A stretch of DNA of 64,000 nt from Porites lobata (lineage: Eukaryota > Cnidaria > Anthozoa > Scleractinia > Poritidae). The notes beneath the pieces were generated by a model. It was not told the DNA's origin. It was given only the letters and a program-made list of their open reading frames with translations, and ran no database searches. Position numbers and translations under genes: made by a program. Where the stretch lies: the NCBI GenBank assembly GCA_942486035.1, contig CALNXK010000175.1, forward strand, positions 587,501-651,500, written 5' to 3'. Positions 25,273-36,720 of the stretch are shown here, piece after piece. Position 1 is the stretch's first letter; each line of letters opens with the position of its first letter.

Positions 25273-26615
25273 GAGGGTCTCAATGTGGTGGTGGCTTTTA
25301 CGGTTATATCGGCTAAAATTTTGGCTCTTCTACGGCTATCGGTTAATTTTTTTCAGTTACGGTTAGCGAAAAAGTTAAAAATTAACTTCTTTTGTTTCAA
25401 AAAGTTAAATATTAATTAACATGTATTTTTTTGTATCTTTAAATCAAAATAAAGGTCTTCGGATCATCTCGGGATGAAATAAGCTATTCTTTTGAAAAAT
25501 TTTAACATTTGATAGATCATACTTTTTATAAAGTATTGCACTTCTGATATTATTTTATACATAGAAATGTCAATAGTCAATTTAAAAATAATCTTTGTGA
25601 GAAAGCAAACGCAGACACGTGAACGCCCAACTCAAGGCCGGGGCCTCGACATTCATTATAACCGAAATGGCCGTTTTCACACTAGAGAAGGATTATTCGT
25701 GTGAGACGGGTTATCCGTTTGATGATTCGCGTCAGATAGGTGATACGTCTTAATTTGGCAATGGAATAGTTTTAATTTTGAATAAACAATCCGCCTGACT
25801 TTTGAAGACAGGATTATCCGTTCCAGATAGCCTGTGTACAGCCGCTCCCTCCCCTCAGAAAAAAATCGGAGAAGGGGTGTCTGTGGGGAGGGCGCGACTG
25901 TACACAGGCTAGTCTCAGACGGATGATCCACTTCTAGGTCTAGTGTGAAAACGGCCAATAACAAAATTCCCGTGTCCAGTGTTTCTAATGATAGCGAAGG
26001 ACTGTACGGAACGACTGTCTTGCCGTTGCCTTGTCCGTAGGCCGCATTATTCCGCGCGGCTGATGCCTTTCGGGTCATGTGGTCCGAGCGAGTTCGCCAC
26101 TGAAATGCCTTGACCGAGATTGCGTGGGAAGACGCCGAACAGGGACTAGGCATGGCGATGTCTACCGTAGCGTCCGAGAAAAACAGGGAAATGTTGTTTA
26201 TCGGCAACGTGTTTTACAAACACTGACATCTCTGCGTGTTGTTTCACTACTGTTTTGAGGGCACGGCCTCCTGAAAATTGCAAATATTAATCCCCAGCAA
26301 GAAGCCACTCTTTCGCTATGGAAAAAATTAGTTCCCCAAGAAAGCGCCGGAAATGGAGCCTAGGTCTTGGTTAACACCTAAAAGGCGCTTCGCCTAACGT
26401 GCGTACGGAGTCACACTAGCCGGGATATAAAAAACCCAGCCATAAGTGAGTTTAGTACCTTCCTTAAAAGTAGCAAATCTAGGGAACACTTTCTTCTACG
26501 GTGAACTCTTTTTTACGCTATTCACGGCTAACGGTTAAATTTTTTTAATTTTTACGGCTATCGGCTAAAGTTTTGGCCGTTTTACGCCTATCGGTTAACC
26601 CCATTGAGATCCTCA
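25273..26615. mobile_element. 1.3 kb inverted-repeat element (copy B)
   Basis: Same unit as 5456-6793, with inverted GAGGGTCTCAATG ends and the nested MITE at 25669-25956. Confidence 0.6.
25669..25956. mobile_element. MITE with GGCCGTTTTCACACTAGA ends (copy B)
   Basis: Orthologue of 5849-6136; identical terminal inverted repeats and the same length. Confidence 0.8.
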
Positions 26616-26756
26616 AATAAAACAAAAGAAAGAAAATAAAAAACACTTCAGAGCACAAATGCAGCCCATAAGTCCTTGCGGCAGGTGCGATTTTCAGTAC
26701 GATGAGAGCCTGGGGACGAGGTGCTCTTCCAATAAACAAAGTGGCCTCCTACTGGC

Positions 26757-28122
26757 AACACCGCGGCAAAACGTCTACGCATGCGCCAGGTTGAGCATTT
26801 CCGGTCTCTTTTTCAGTCACACTTTCCAGTCAGATCAAAGTCTCCCGCGCGCGCTCAGCTTCACTCTGTGTGCAGCTTGTGGTTCGGTTGTTCTGCTTCA
26901 TGATGCTCGTGTTTTTGACTATTTTGTAGTTATTGAAATTGCTTTTATGGATAACCAGGCACAGATCGCTGAAACAATTAGTCGATTAGATTCAGAGAAG
27001 GTAAGTTGACAATAACTCAGTGTGTAATTTTGGCTAGAGCGTCAGGTAAACTGATTTTCATTCACGAAAACAAAGTTTTTGACTGTTATTTTTCACTTAA
27101 CCTGACTGAAACTAAGACATAAAAAGTTATCATTGCAAGCTTGTGTATTGTAGTTCTAATTTTCAGTTCTTCTGTTTCTCAGTCTTCATACCTTAAGCCG
27201 ATTCGAGCTTTACTTATTTATTTATTTTTTATTTTCGTGTTTTGAAACGAAACTCTTCTGAGTTGATTGCCATGAAACATAAGCTTAATTATACTGCTGA
27301 AGTTGGCAGCAAGTTGACAACTCTATTTATTTTTTTCATTCTCAGAATCACAGAGCGAGAGCTGGTTCGATGGCTTTTAGAAGTCGAAATTTCATGCCAT
27401 GTATTTAGTAGCTGAAAGTTTCGTGTTTGCGTGAAATGCAGCCGAGCTGCTCAGTCTGAAATTATTGAAGTCTTCACCGACCAAAGAACAACCAAAGAAC
27501 AACCACGTAAAAGAATTAAATAGGAATTTTCTTGAATGAAAGTCTTTATAGGCATGTTTAGTTTCCCGGCACTGAAAGCTCTGGGTGTTCGTGACTGCAG
27601 TCATCAAAGTCGAGGTTGTTATTAAATCCCGCACATCTTTTGTTTTGAGTTCTTGTTTTCTCTGATAATAAAAAAATTGTTGAACAGACTAAAATTTTAT
27701 TTCCTGATTCTAGTGTTAATGATAATATTATGAGGTCTTTTTTTTGGTTTCTTTCATAAGTATTGCCATTCTTTTCTTAGTTATCGCCTTCTCCCAAATT
27801 AACTTATGCCAAACCAGTAGCGTGCAAGAAAGCCAGTGAAAACAAATTCGTCTTGTCGAGCGCTCGCGACCTGCAAACTTCAAACATCATTTTCACCGTT
27901 GGTGCAAACAGATAACCATGTGGTGCAAAAGTTTGAGAATAGAAAAATATATAAGCTTTCGAATGAAGTGATTTTTTTGGCCCCCTTTTTTGTCTGTTTC
28001 GCCCTTTTTGGCGCGACGGCAATGTCATGCTTACGCAATTGGTTTATATACTAGACCGGAAATAAAAAGCCGACCGGATGTTAAATTTTGTGCTCATGCG
28101 CAGTGCGTTTTGCCGCGGTGTT
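26757..28122. mobile_element. 1.37 kb TIR element with 9 bp target duplication, private to copy B
   Basis: Inverted ends AACACCGCGGCAAAACG are perfect over 17 bp, with a further CGCATG-type match. They are flanked by the 9 bp direct repeat CCTACTGGC (26748-26756 and 28123-28131). A 9 bp duplication is the hallmark of MULE/MuDR-type insertion; Merlin is an alternative. Copy A near 6925 lacks the element. It carries an exon-like first-exon segment ending at 27000 and no recognisable transposase. Confidence 0.85.
26947..27000 (+). CDS. Exon-like 5' coding segment carried by the 1.37 kb element
   Basis: An ATG at 26947 opens 18 codons (MDNQAQIAETISRLDSEK) that end exactly at a strong splice donor (AAG then gtaagt at 27001). 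The upstream 180 bp is GC-richer than its surroundings, as promoter and 5' UTR sequence often is. This could be the first exon of the element's own transposase gene or of a captured host gene. No matching second exon was found before the right TIR. The family is unknown. Confidence 0.35.
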
Positions 28123-28308
28123 CCTACTGGCTCAAGTTTCCTTTTTGTTAGTTGAATAACGACACAGCAGTTCAATAAGTACACAACAGATCAATAACCA
28201 CACCAGTAGTTCAATGACTACACATCAGTTCATTGAGCGTAAACTACATGCAGCTGCGGGAAGAATAGCCACAAATACGTTAGTTATTTCTTAATAAGAA
28301 TGTATAGC

Positions 28309-28350
28309 AGTTGGCTCAGTCGGCTCAGTCGGCTCAGTTGGTTCAGTTGG
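28309..28350. repeat. GGCTCAGTC short tandem repeat
   Basis: About four to five units of a 9 bp motif (GGCTCAGTC / GGTTCAGTT). Copy A at 6938-6955 has only one to two units. The motif resembles a tRNA A box, but no B box follows at the right distance. Confidence 0.75.
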
Positions 28351-29431
28351 TCGGGCTATACACAGATTTGTGTGACACGTGGAAGCGTGTCATGGGGGAG
28401 TGAGGATAATGATGAGGCAGGAGAGCTTCAACTTTGGTGTCATGGGAGGGATAACAATTACTGCCTTTATGCCAGCAAGACAGCGGGAGATGACATACTG
28501 GTATGTAAAGTTATTGATGTTTTTACTCGTCACTTCCAAAAGTGCACTGACAAAATCAAAGCGTTATTAACGAAGAAGTCGAAATTTCATTTCGTCCAAT
28601 ACTGAAAAACAAGTAGTACCATGTGAGAGTACTGATATAGGGGTTTCGTCCAGGGGCTCAGGAGTAAGAACTAAATGTTGTGGTTCCATAATTGACTCTG
28701 GGAGTGGTAAGGTTTTAACTATGTACAGTTTAACAATTATGGAAACCCTTTTTATTTAAAAAATTAGCTTATTTATGTGTTTATGCAGTCACCTAAATGT
28801 ATCTGTTGTAATTTTCTACCTCATGTAATTTTTTTGTTTTTCTTTTGTTTTTGGGTGTGGTAATTAATGTATACTAATGAAGTTGAAACAAAAGAAAAAT
28901 AAAAATTACCTGGGATGAAAACTTAACTACAACATATCCATTTATTATTTTATATGCTTTGTTCTTCATTAAACATTTAAATACAGTAAACACCCACTAA
29001 TAAGAACCTGTGGATTAAGAACCTTCTGGCAGAAATTTGCCACTTTAATACCCATGCAAAAATACAAGAACCTGTTTAGCCTAGCCTACACTGCAGCCGG
29101 CCCACGCACTCGTCTAAACCATTTGTATAGTCCATTTGTGAACTAGTGCACAAAAGCTCATTCTAACATCCTGCAGGGTCACAAAGACATAAGTGAGCGT
29201 TTCTGATAGGCAGGTTTCTTGCGCGTTAACGTTTGTTATGCGCCTCATGATTGGCCTAATTCTTATGTGTGGGTGACAGTAAGGGCACAGTGACATGTCA
29301 AAATTCACAGAAAGGAGTTGGCAATGATCGTTTGCAGTTTAGAGCAAATAATGAAAGAGCAGTTCAAACTTTAAAGCCTTCTTCTGTACAAAAAAATGCT
29401 TTGAGAGAATTCCTTGTGATATATTTTTTTT

Positions 29432-30314
29432 TAGTATATACACACTCAGTGATCTTGGTGATTTAAGCAATCTGATTGGTTCGCTATCTCGGACTATTCA
29501 ACAATATTCACCTCCTAGCGAGTGGATAATGTGTGAGCTCGGTGTTTTTCCCGTTTTTTTTAGAGAACGATCTTTTAAAAGTCGACAAAATCCTAGGGCT
29601 GACTTTTTTTAAGGCAAGAAAAGACTTGGAAGGATTCAATACGGCGTTTTTCAATTTACTGTAGCAGGAGTTTTGTGCTCGATGGATTGTTTACAACTCC
29701 CGTGTATTCGCGTAGAAGAAGCCGTTTCGTGAACTCAGCGTTTTCTAAGAAGAAAATTTTGGCTCAAAAATCGAAGTTTATTTATGACAAACAAATTTAA
29801 AAGGAAATGTTTGTAGAAATTCTACATTTCAAGTAAACAGGAAAAAGAATGATACAGGAAGACGACCTCTTACCTCGAGCAACCGAGCCGCCATTTTTGT
29901 CAGCACTTCATGCGAAGAACGACACAACATGCCCTTTTGGCTATAAACTTGGTGAGTCAACAGAAAACAACACAGCTCTACTTTTTTTCTCAGGTAAGGA
30001 AACAGTTCAAACTTTTAGCGATTCCATTGAAGCCATTACGCTGTTGTTTGCGAAATGAGTAAACTTGTGAATTGCTGTTTAAAAATTCTGCAAAGATCTA
30101 TTTTTAAACTTACGCGTGATTTGATCTGTCAATCAAATCCTACTTTTGAATGGTTTCCTTTCTGATTTTGTTGAGATCACTTCGTGTGTATATACTAAAA
30201 CAATTATTCTTCTCAATCTCGGTGAATAGTGGCTTTGGGAATATTTACCTCGCCGCTTTCGCGGCTTGGTAAATATTTTGCCACTATTCACCTCGATTTC
30301 AAAGAATAATTGTT
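29432..30314. mobile_element. Composite MITE plus hairpin, private to copy B
   Basis: Two parts lie side by side. At 29432-30197, inverted ends TAGTATATACACAC...AGTGATCT bound a 766 bp interior. At 30200-30314 a near-perfect hairpin starts ACAATTATT and ends AATAATTGTT, with arms containing GGTGAATAGTGGC and ATATTTACC around TCGCCGC. Copy A near 8020 has no such insert. The same two-part arrangement recurs at 46291-47028. Confidence 0.85.
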
Positions 30315-30568
30315 AATTATAAGAATTTGCTTGTAAATTTACCCTCTGGTTTTCCAGCATCTTCCTATCACTACTGATGCACTGTCACATATTCTGCAAT
30401 CTAGCTGACAGTTCTAGGCTTCTAGCGTCAAAAAAAAAATCAGGAAATCATTATCTTCACAGCTAAAAATAAAACCTACTACATGTGGCTATTCAAGTGC
30501 AGGCATTTTAGAGAAACCAAAGAAACTAAGGTTATTTGGCCACAAGAAAAAAGCTTAAGGCTTAAACT

Positions 30569-32117
30569 ATGGTGGCCCACAGGGGACATGTGGCAAATAA
30601 AAAAGTTGCTGCAAATTAATTAAATAAAATTGCTGCAAATAAAATAAAGTTGCTGCAAATTAAATAAAGTTGCAGCAAATAAAATAAGGTTGCTGCAAAG
30701 TAATTAAATAAAGTTGCTGCAAATAAAAAATAATTGCAGGCTTAAACTACGGTGGCCCACAGGGGACATGTGGCAAATATAAAAGTTGCTGCAAATTAAT
30801 TAAATAAAATTACTGCAAATAAAATAAAGTTGCTGCAAATTAAATAAAGTTGCAGCAAATAAAATAAAGTTGCTGCAAAATAATTAAATAAAGTTGCTGC
30901 AAATAAAAAATAATTGCAGCAAATAATAAAAATAGTTGCTGCAAATAAAAGCAGTTGCTGCAAATTAAGTGACAGGAAAGTATGCACACACACTGATGGG
31001 AAGAGGAGGACTCAGTATAGTTGTAAGGAAGTTAAAGACAGACCTGCAATGACTCCCAATATGGTTTTTGTGGTTGCGTTGAATTATCAACTGCCTTCAA
31101 GTTACATTTTTGCACTCAAGCATGTCTTTTGTAGGATATGGTTGGAGGTCTTAAACTGTTTTCAGCACTGCAGAGGCTGATTTTTCATTAGACCTGTAGA
31201 CTCCAGTTTGCCATCAATGTCTTTTTAAGATCTTTTACTGCTGGGTTATATGTTGTAACGAAAGGCAATAGTCTCTCTTTGTTTTTTTGTTTTTGTTTTA
31301 GCCCCTATCAGTGTCTCGAGTCAAGGTTGACCCCTGACAACGACCTTTCTGTATCTGGTTTAGGATATTCGTGTGCTTCGAGTTCGCAGTCACTCTTCAA
31401 ATGTTTTATTTTTAGGAGTTTTTTCTAATCAATCTTATATTTCTTTGCCTTTAATGAAACTTAAAGGGTGGAACTAGGTAAAGTGTACATATTGAAAGGT
31501 TTTAGTCGGCTTATAGTGGGATTTGATGTCCAATGGAGATGGATTTCTCTGTGAGATGTTTTCCTTTGAAAACTATTGTATCAAAGAAAGTTATTTCGTT
31601 ATTTCATATTTCGGCCGTGGACTTAATTTTTGGGATGGGATTTGTTAGTTTTTTTAAGAAGAAGTTGGGTCTTTTCTCTTACAGTCCCAAAGAAAGGAAA
31701 CGTCACCAATGAAACATTTCCATTGGTATTTCTATGTTGGATTAGGTTTGTTTCAGTCTTCGCCTTGTAGATATTTAAAATTGCAAAGGACACTGCTGTT
31801 TTTATGCCTAATGCAACTCCATGGGTTTGACGATAATTGTTTCCATTGAACTCAAATAAGGTTCCTGTCACTGAGGATTAGGCCAAGCATTTTGTGAGTA
31901 GGCCCTGGATACAACTATACTGAGTCCTCCTCTTCCCATCAGTGCGTGCCCATAATTTCGTGTCACTTAATTTGCAGCAACTGCTTTTATTTGCAGCAGA
32001 TATTTTTTTTGTTCACTGCAATTATTTTTTATTTGCAACAACTACTTTTTATTTGCAGCAACTTTATTTGTTTTGCAGCAACTTTTCATTTGCAGCATGT
32101 CCCCTGTGGGTCACCAT
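30569..32117. mobile_element. Inverted-repeat element with Penelope-like RT fragment (copy B)
   Basis: Orthologue of 8231-10132. Its left arm has been duplicated: GGTGGCCCACAGGGGACATG begins near 30571 and again near 30751. The TTGCTGCAAATAAA-type array is correspondingly longer. Confidence 0.72.
31000..31872 (-). pseudogene. Penelope-like reverse transcriptase remnant (copy B)
   Basis: Same gene fragment as 9000-9890. It keeps LFEFNGNNYRQTHGVALG and a KTAVSFA block, with an added small insertion in the ANIY region and frameshifts further down. It is non-functional. Confidence 0.75.
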
Positions 32118-34640
32118 ATTAAATAGAGGTAAAAGAAAATCATGTCGTGGTAAACTGCATTTGTGATCAAATCCTGTCAGAAAACATCTGCAGAAACATA
32201 AACCATAGGAACTAATTGCTCAATATACATGGAACAGACCAGCTTCCTCAACCTCTAAATGTGACACTCAAAGTGGTAAAATAAAATTTGCTCAGTATAG
32301 AATACTCCATGCACTGTATAAACTACACAAAAAGAGAGCAAGAAAAACCACTGTTGTTCAAGCTGACTCTTCGGTCACGTTAATTGCACTATCAAAAGCT
32401 CAATCTCCCTTCTCACAAGCTATATATTATATAAATTAGTTGTGTTTGGCCTGTCAATGCTTAATTCAAATCAGGCTAATCACATTAAACTGTGCAACAA
32501 ATGAGCCAATCAAAAATGCTCACATATGTCCTTGTGACTGAGGGATTCAAACATGATATTGTGAAGCAAGTTAAGCCTAAAAAGATCATCATTGCAAGTT
32601 ACATGTAAGCTTAAATTATGATGAACAATTTAACAAAGGGAGGTAACTATCAGTGGTAAAAAGGGGGGGGTACCTATGAGTTATTTTTTAAGTATATATT
32701 CATAAGTCTCGCTTGCTCAAGAAATGAGGAGGCAATTACATCTACATGAAGCAGGATTTTCTTGTGACAAGTTTTTGACTTCCTACTTTATCGACAGTCA
32801 AGTATTCTTCAAGATATTTTATTTTATATATGGTATTTGACAATTTGTTTCTGAATTGATTGAATACATGTGCATAAATACACGAAAATTAAGGGCCTAG
32901 ATTCGAGTATGAGAGAAATTACACCATTGCCAGAGAGCAAAAAAAGTGATGAACATGGCATGTCATTTCGGTCATCGCTGAAAATGAAACAATGAAAGTT
33001 TACAACACCCGACCAGTTAGCCTCACCATCTGCCTCATTGATCGAAGTTTTGCTCATTAAGATTCTTCTTTTACTCGACCACTTGTTCCAAAGTAATCAC
33101 CACTTTTAAGCAATAGAATTCGTGGACCAACCTATTCCGGAAAATCTTTTGCATTAACTTTTCCTAAGCTTTCTTCACAAAACATTCGTGGCGAGCTCCT
33201 GAGTCATGCCGCAATTCGTTACATCCCCAGTTTCTATGTTCAACCCTGCAGGGACCATGTCTTCTCTTTTCTGGACTAAATACAAGGAACAAAACATGGC
33301 TTACAGATTCTGAATCTGCAATTGAGACTAACAAGAAATTTGGTCATCAGTTTTGTTAGGGTTATATGACATAATACAATTATTATGAATATAACTTTAA
33401 AAAGTTTAAAATTTATTTTTGTGATTTTAAATCAACAATCTCTCTTTTTCATACGTAAAAACTAAGAACCTAATTAACCTACATAGCCTAAATTGCCATT
33501 AAGTACCCCAAAATACAAGAACCTATTTTGTCAGACTTCAAAAATAGTAGGTTCTTATTTTCTGGTGTTACTGTACCTCATTTACCAGTTTTATGTAAAT
33601 GATTGGCCACCATGGTAGCTTTATGCACCACAACAATAGGTTCATGAGGAATTGAAGTGAGTGAGTTCACTTGATTCATGTAAGAACTTTTAGTGAATAA
33701 ACCAGTGCTTTGTTTACATTTGATCATTACCAATTCACTGAGGTTATAATGTTTAGTGTCATGTTTAGTGTCAGCAGAAAATACATGTACATTTAACAAC
33801 AATATTAAAACTGTTTAAAAAGTTTAAAGAAAAACTTGCAGTGACTCCAGTAGCTATTACATGTATACCTGCATAGGTTCATGAGAAAATTGAAACTGTT
33901 ACCCTCCACACCAGGATGCGGTTTATACTTCCCCCCACGGAGGGCATCAGAAATTCCAGTGGGAAGGGGGTCCAAGAGGAGGCAATTTCCAAGGGAGTGG
34001 GGTCAGATTCTCAAGGTCTTTTTTCCAGGGACTTTGAATGAAACAAGAATTATTGTTTTTATTGATGATCTTACATTAACAGTTATAGCTATGCTTTTTT
34101 CACAGCTTACCTGTATGATATAGTCTACATATATCTAATATGAATGTCATCGGCTCATGAATAATGCTGGTCATCCAGCTCATTGCTTTATATTTCACAA
34201 TATAATTGTGGTATTCACTGTGTTATGGTCATGTTCTATTAGCCTTCTTTAAACTTGTTCTTAACTGTTTACTGGTTCTTTCATAGATGCTCTCATAGTA
34301 CACTGGGCAAAACTGTTCTGGATTGATGTTACATTATACAAAAATATAACAAGCCAAGGAACCTCAATTATTATATTTTTCTCTTTTGAAGTTTACCAAA
34401 TTCCACACATTGGAAAATTTGATTGTTCAAGGAGGACTTGCATTACAGCGTATCCAAACACAGTAACGAAATCACAAAGGGATGCAAAAATCACATTGTT
34501 TCTAAGAAAAAAAAGACGAATAAAAAAATGACGGGTTGTTGTGTTAAGAATATCGTGATGTTTTTGTGGATGTTTCAAAAAGCATTCAACGGGAAAACAC
34601 AAGGAAAACTTAAGGACAGTCTACAACTTATTTTACTACT

Positions 34641-35957
34641 CAAATATAGCACTTTCTTCAGACTTGCGTCATCTTAAAACTCTTCTTGCCACTAGGTCGG
34701 TCTTCCATCTGTTTTGAAGATGGCAGCCTGTTGCTGACGCTCTGTTCCATGCTAGCAGCCACGAAATGCTGCTGTGTTAAAGCATAGTCGGCCAAGAACT
34801 TCTGACACTGCTATGTGGGCCTCTCTAATAGTTGCTGGACTATATTTCTTGGCTTTTCTCTCAGGGGCTTGCCATTTAGTCTCACGTTGTGTTGCACAAC
34901 AGCTTGATTCAAACAACTCTGTGGATTTGCCTCGTGGCCCTTCAGTGGTAGCATATACATGTATATATGTATCGCAGCTTGAATCTTTTTTGACTCTCTT
35001 AACTGCTGATTTATCAAAGGATAATTATGCTGCTGCATGTAAATGACTCGATCCAAGTTATCTTTGCGGCAAGATTTATTTGGAGACAACATTCTAACAT
35101 GACAACACTTCTTTTTCATCGAAAAACATGTGATTTGTTTTTCTTAAAAATTACATGATTTTGTGTACCTTGGTGATTTTGTTACCAAGGTTTGATACGC
35201 CGTAACGCAATTCCTTCTTGTGTGATCAACATGAAAATAATTATTCCATTACATGTGGAATTTAATATTGTTTTAAAGGACAAAAATATCATTAAGGGTC
35301 CTTATAATGGCTTGTTTTATTTTTGTATGATAAAACGTCAATCCAGAACAGTTTTGTCCAGTTTATGATGTCTCTCATAAGGTATTGTGTCCTTGGTTTT
35401 CTGTGACATACACCTCTACTCACTGTTAGTAATGAACAAAGAAAGACCTTCACATGCAAGGCAAATTACTGAGAACATTAGACACTGTTTTAAGATGAAT
35501 AAAAAGATTTTTCCTCTCTTTATCGCAGAAAACATACAATTATCTTTCACATAAAAGTATAGTGCAACAGCATTTTTGTTAATATTCTCTTCAGGGGAGT
35601 CTCAACTAAGTTAGATAACAGAAAATTCTGTGGCGTGGTGTGTATGACAAGCATCCCCTAGAATGGAAATTATAGGGGTGTGGGTGGTCTAAAGTAAAAG
35701 TGCCCTGCAAAAGGGCTGGGGTTGGTCGGGGGGGGGGGGTTATTATGGATGTTTTCTGGAACTACACATTACAGTTTACTCAATCACAGTCAACTGTAAG
35801 TTGTGAGTCAGGCAACAAATAACCCTTGTTTTTAAGATGTTTTGTGGTAGAAGTAGTTTTTAAACTTTCTTTGCAATATTATTTCAACTCAGTTGCTTTA
35901 AATGTCAGAGAGTAGGTTAAGTTTCTTGAAATTGATTTCTTGGAATCGAACCCATTA
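34641..35957. other. Intergenic or intronic, no gene supported
   Basis: Single-copy sequence after copy B. An AAGATGGCAGCC context at 34721 looks like a start site but meets a stop after four codons. Overlapping frames of 90-100 codons on both strands at 34774-35119 have no splice sites or family motifs. A G-run lies near 35727-35740. Confidence 0.4.
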
Positions 35958-36718
35958 CAGTTGCACCTCTCTAATACGGACACCGAAGGGACAGAGCAAA
36001 GTGTCCGAATTAGAGAGGTGTTCATACAAAAGAAGTCACTACGATGACATCACTTAAATTGTGACTCCACTTACAGTTTTAAGTGCTCACTAGCTAAAAC
36101 CAGGCTTACACTTGTCTTGAAACTGCATTGAAGCTCATTGAAGTTTATTAATTCACAGTACTAAAGACACTGTCTTTCAGTAGCATACAAAATTGTACAT
36201 ATCAGCTACATACGTACAGTCGTAGACATATCACTGTTTTAAGATCAAAAGAGCTACAGCACAATGCTGGATGTAAAAAGTTGTAACGTAAAGCACAATT
36301 CTGAAAGTGCCTTTCGCTATTTTGCAAGTAGTAAACAGTAACTAGAGTACAAAATGTAATGGAAAAGATCTTCATGGTATCTGTAGTTATTGAAGCCTTC
36401 AAAAAGTTGTTTGGTATACAGCGACTGGGCTTTTGAAGTCACCTTGTATAGCTCATCAGCCAGACTAGATGGGATTTACCCCTGCAAATTCACCTGATCG
36501 AGATCCGGAATTCACCTGATTACTAGAGTGTCCATAATAAAGAGGTTAAGTTTATATTGAATTTACTCTCTGGGGCCAAAATTTAGTGTCAGTTGTCCAT
36601 ATTAGAGAGAGTCCATATTATAGAAGTATATTTTTAAGGTCAATATAGGAGAATTTTGTCAGGACATTGGAAACTGTCTGTAACATAGGAGAGGTGTCCG
36701 TGCCGAGAGGTACGACTG
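35958..36718. mobile_element. Pogo/Tigger-type non-autonomous element
   Basis: The left end CAGTTGCACCTCTCTAATAC and the right end, whose complement reads CAGTCGTACCTCTCGGCAC, lie between TA dinucleotides (35956-35957 and 36719-36720). GGACACC follows in both arms. This is the classic pogo/Tigger terminal style. The 761 bp interior encodes no transposase. Confidence 0.85.
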
Positions 36719-36720
36719 TA

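Larger units (their letters stand above)
28984..33573. mobile_element. TA-flanked TIR element (copy B)
   Basis: Orthologue of 7583-11592, with left CAGTAAACACCCACTAATA and the corresponding inverted right end between TA dinucleotides. It is enlarged by the insertion at 29432-30314. Confidence 0.72.
19592..34640 (+). repeat. Large direct duplication, copy B
   Basis: Second copy of 285-18665 in the same orientation. It lacks the three copy A insertions and instead carries private ones at 20224-21114, 26757-28122 and 29432-30314. It also has a 183 bp direct duplication near 30556-30920 and about 175 bp at 28132-28305 that are absent from copy A. Parts without their own entry (about 21120-21820, 24750-25270, 28350-28980, 33575-34640) are non-coding duplicated sequence. 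Confidence 0.93.

Noticed and set aside
30590..30965. Regularly spaced TTGCTGCAAAT repeats that superficially recall a CRISPR array
   Set aside because: Spacers are short, AT-rich and similar to each other, the array is inside a TIR element, and the genome is clearly eukaryotic.
34774..35119. Overlapping frames of about 90-100 codons on both strands
   Set aside because: Neither has splice signals, a known motif or support from a neighbouring exon, and mutual antisense overlap suggests chance.
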